Shown: piece after piece, positions 62,296-64,000 of the stretch | Numbering within the stretch: the stretch's first letter is position 1 | How the letters are laid out: each line of letters begins with the position of its first letter | DNA from: Mycobacterium bohemicum DSM 44277 | Lineage (GTDB): Bacteria; Actinomycetota; Actinomycetes; Mycobacteriales; Mycobacteriaceae | Reading direction: 5' to 3' | NCBI RefSeq assembly: GCF_001053185.1 | Contig: NZ_CSTD01000004.1 | Coordinates: 68,741-132,740, forward strand | Length of the DNA: 64,000 nt | Position numbers and translations under genes: made by a program | The notes under the pieces: model-generated | What the model was told of the DNA's origin: nothing | The model's database searches: none | The model's input: only the letters and a program-made list of their open reading frames with translations

Positions 62296-62407
62296 GGTTC
62301 CCAGTTTCCCATCTCCGGCGGGCCCGCTTGACACGGGTCGCGGCGCCCGCACTAGCCTGGCTGGCGAACTTGGGCCCTACTGACCAAAACATGGAGGCAT
62401 ACCGGCC

Positions 62408-63313
62408 GTGCCGACCAACGAACAGCGACGCGCCAACGCCAAGCGCAAACTCGAACGCCAGATGGAGCGCCGCGCCAAACAGGCACGGATGCGCAGGATC
62501 ATGGTGATCGCGGGCGGCTCGGCCCTGGCGGTGGCCGTGATCGTCGTGGCCGCGATCGCGATCTTCAGCAGCAAGCACGAGCACAAGAACAGCACCGCCG
62601 CCTCCTCGACGGCGAGCACGCCCAGCAGCGCCCCCGCGTCCACCTCCGAGACGCCTCCGCCGCCCGGGCAGGTTCCGCCGTTGCCGCCGTTCAAGCCGTC
62701 GGCCGACCTCGGGGCCAATTGCCAATACCCCGAGACTCCGCAGGAGTCGGCCGCCAAGCCGGTCAAGCCGCCGCGAACCGGGAAGATTCCCACCGACCCC
62801 GCACAGGTGAGCGCCAGCATGACGACCAGCCAGGGCAACATCGGCCTGATGCTGGCCAACAACGAATCCCCCTGCACGGTAAACAGTTTCGCGAGCCTGA
62901 TCGGCCAGAAGTACTTCGACAACACCAAATGCCACCGGCTGACGACGTCGCCGTCGCTGGGCGTGTTGCAGTGCGGAGACCCCAAGGGCGACGGCACGGG
63001 CGGCCCCGGCTACCAGTTCGCCAACGAGTACCCCACCGACCAGTACCCGCCGAACGATCCCAAGGCGCAGGAGCCGGTCCTCTATCCGCGCGGCACGCTG
63101 GCAATGGCCAACGCCGGGCCGGGCACCAACGGCAGCCAATTCTTCATGGTCTACAAGGACTCCCAATTGCCGCCTCAGTACACCGTGTTCGGCACCATCC
63201 AGCCCGACGGGCTGGCCACGCTGGACAAGATCGCCAAGGCCGGCGTCGCCGGTGGCGGCGAGGATGGGGCGCCGGCCATCGACGTCACCATCAAGTCGCT
63301 GCTGCTCGACTGA
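62408..63313 (+). CDS. membrane-anchored peptidyl-prolyl isomerase, cyclophilin type (Rv2582/PpiB-like)
   Basis: A 301-residue protein. A basic helix (RRANAKRKLERQMERR) leads to a membrane segment near residues 34-56 (MVIAGGSALAVAVIVVAAIA), a Ser/Thr/Pro-rich linker, and a cyclophilin domain from about residue 135. The domain has the fold-defining MTTSQGNIGLML, FDNTKCHRLTT, QCGDPKGDGTGGPGYQF and NAGPGTNGSQFFMVY. The usual first active-site Arg/Phe pattern (FHRV) is changed to CHRLT, as in related mycobacterial proteins. The GTG at 62408 starts it, divergent from the MBL gene. It probably assists folding at the cell surface. Confidence 0.9.
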   Translation: MPTNEQRRANAKRKLERQMERRAKQARMRRIMVIAGGSALAVAVIVVAAIAIFSSKHEHKNSTAASSTASTPSSAPASTSETPPPPGQVPPLPPFKPSADLGANCQYPETPQESAAKPVKPPRTGKIPTDPAQVSASMTTSQGNIGLMLANNESPCTVNSFASLIGQKYFDNTKCHRLTTSPSLGVLQCGDPKGDGTGGPGYQFANEYPTDQYPPNDPKAQEPVLYPRGTLAMANAGPGTNGSQFFMVYKDSQLPPQYTVFGTIQPDGLATLDKIAKAGVAGGGEDGAPAIDVTIKSLLLD

Positions 63314-63363
63314 CCGGGGCCCAAATCGCGCGGCTCGCGCCGCCGACCCCTTATGGTCGTTGG

Positions 63364-64000
63364 GTGGGGTTCGATCCGGAGTCGTTCGGTCATTACCAAA
63401 TACTCGGGTTGCTGGGGCGCGGCGGCATGGGGCGGGTGTACCGCGCCTACGACCCCAAGACGGACCGAGTGGTGGCGCTCAAAGTACTCCCGCCACATTT
63501 GGCCGAGGATAACGATTTTCAGCATCGATTCCGCCGGGAAGCGCGCGTGGCCGCCGGCCTCAACGACCCGCACATCGTCCCGATCCACGGCTACGGCGAG
63601 ATCGATGGCCGGCTGTACGTCGACATGCGGTTGATCGAGGGCCGCGATCTCGGCCAGTACATCACCGAACGCGGGGGCCGGCTGGACCCGCAGCGCGCCG
63701 TCGCGGTGATCGAACAGGTTGCCGCCGCACTGGATAGCGCCCACCGGGTCGGCTTGGTCCACCGCGACATCAAACCCAAGAACATCCTGGTGACCACCCC
63801 GCGGGACTTCGTCTACCTGATCGACTTCGGCCTGGCCCGCTCGATGACCGACACCGCGCTCACGCAGACGGGGGCCACGATGGGCACCGTCGCCTACCTG
63901 GCGCCCGAGCGCTTCAGGGGCACAACGGATCACCGCGCCGACGTCTATTCGCTGGCCTGCGTGCTGTACGAGTGCCTGGCCGGGAAACGGCCCTTCACCG
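63364..64000 (+). CDS. Ser/Thr protein kinase, PknE/PknD-like, truncated by the window end
   Basis: The first 212 residues of an STPK from a GTG at 63364. It has the glycine loop LGRGGMGRVY, the ATP lysine in VALKVLPPHL, the catalytic HRDIKPKNI, DFG in LIDFGLARS, the activation segment TQTGATMGTVAYLAPERF, and the YSLACVLYECLAG helix. This is the mycobacterial PknE/F/D type. The membrane and extracellular parts lie beyond the window. In M. tuberculosis the gene here is relA, so this position differs. No operon partner can be seen. Confidence 0.9.
   Translation, partial: MGFDPESFGHYQILGLLGRGGMGRVYRAYDPKTDRVVALKVLPPHLAEDNDFQHRFRREARVAAGLNDPHIVPIHGYGEIDGRLYVDMRLIEGRDLGQYITERGGRLDPQRAVAVIEQVAAALDSAHRVGLVHRDIKPKNILVTTPRDFVYLIDFGLARSMTDTALTQTGATMGTVAYLAPERFRGTTDHRADVYSLACVLYECLAGKRPFT

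Overview
The window is high-GC actinobacterial DNA from a slow-growing Mycobacterium, most likely of the M. avium complex. The evidence is gene content and order: a block matching the M. tuberculosis Rv1379-Rv1400 neighbourhood (pyrR-pyrB-pyrC-carA-carB-pyrF-mihF-gmk-rpoZ-coaBC-metK plus lipH/lipI-type esterases) joined to a block matching Rv2531-Rv2582 (decarboxylase, nusB, efp, mltG, ruvX, alaS, rarA, aspS, hisS). PE and PE_PGRS genes, MIRU-type repeats, a REP13E12 remnant and a mycobacterial SOS box support this. Comparisons with M. tuberculosis rest on remembered family knowledge; no search was run.

Layout. 1-3.5 kb (+): two tandem esterases (the first cut by the window edge), a Baeyer-Villiger-type monooxygenase and a PNPOx-like protein. 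3.5-7.6 kb (-): metK, coaBC, rpoZ, gmk, mihF, with a 54-bp MIRU repeat between gmk and mihF. 7.8-16.5 kb (-): the pyrimidine operon, read from pyrR to pyrF, with a likely PyrR-binding loop in its leader and MIRU units inside it. 16.8-22.8 kb: a PE protein, a YbaB-like gene, a second monooxygenase, a serine hydrolase and a GNAT acetyltransferase. 22.7-29.3 kb (-): a tightly coupled accessory operon of GntR/UTRA regulator, AprB-like ferredoxin, sulfonate-type ABC importer and AprA-like flavoprotein fused to nine HEAT repeats. This is the best candidate for an uncharacterised system. 29.5-39.3 kb (-): a PLP decarboxylase, nusB, efp, an aroE/pepQ chimera, mltG, ruvX and alaS. 39.4-49.6 kb: yjbQ-like gene, rarA and the transglutaminase / ATP-grasp / Alpha-E cluster. 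49.6-58 kb: FUSC protein, Ddn-like protein, aspS, ketopantoate reductase-like protein, metallopeptidase, purple-acid-type phosphatase and a LexA-controlled radical SAM gene. 58-60.3 kb: a broken PE_PGRS and mobile-element remnants. 60.4-64 kb: hisS, a metallo-beta-lactamase hydrolase, a membrane cyclophilin and a truncated Ser/Thr kinase.

Several genes are damaged in the same way. At least six appear to carry internal or gene-to-gene deletions: pyrF 3' end, aroE/pepQ, the Rv2560-like gene, the Rv2566-like gene (twice, once fusing it to the Rv2567-like gene), and the phosphatase. Three others (permease, YbaB-like gene, PE_PGRS) look frameshifted. The missing shikimate genes and the missing PyrF phosphate loop would predict aromatic and uracil auxotrophy unless the functions lie elsewhere. 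The alternative is that the assembly dropped GC-rich segments. Resolving this should come before any biological reading of those loci.
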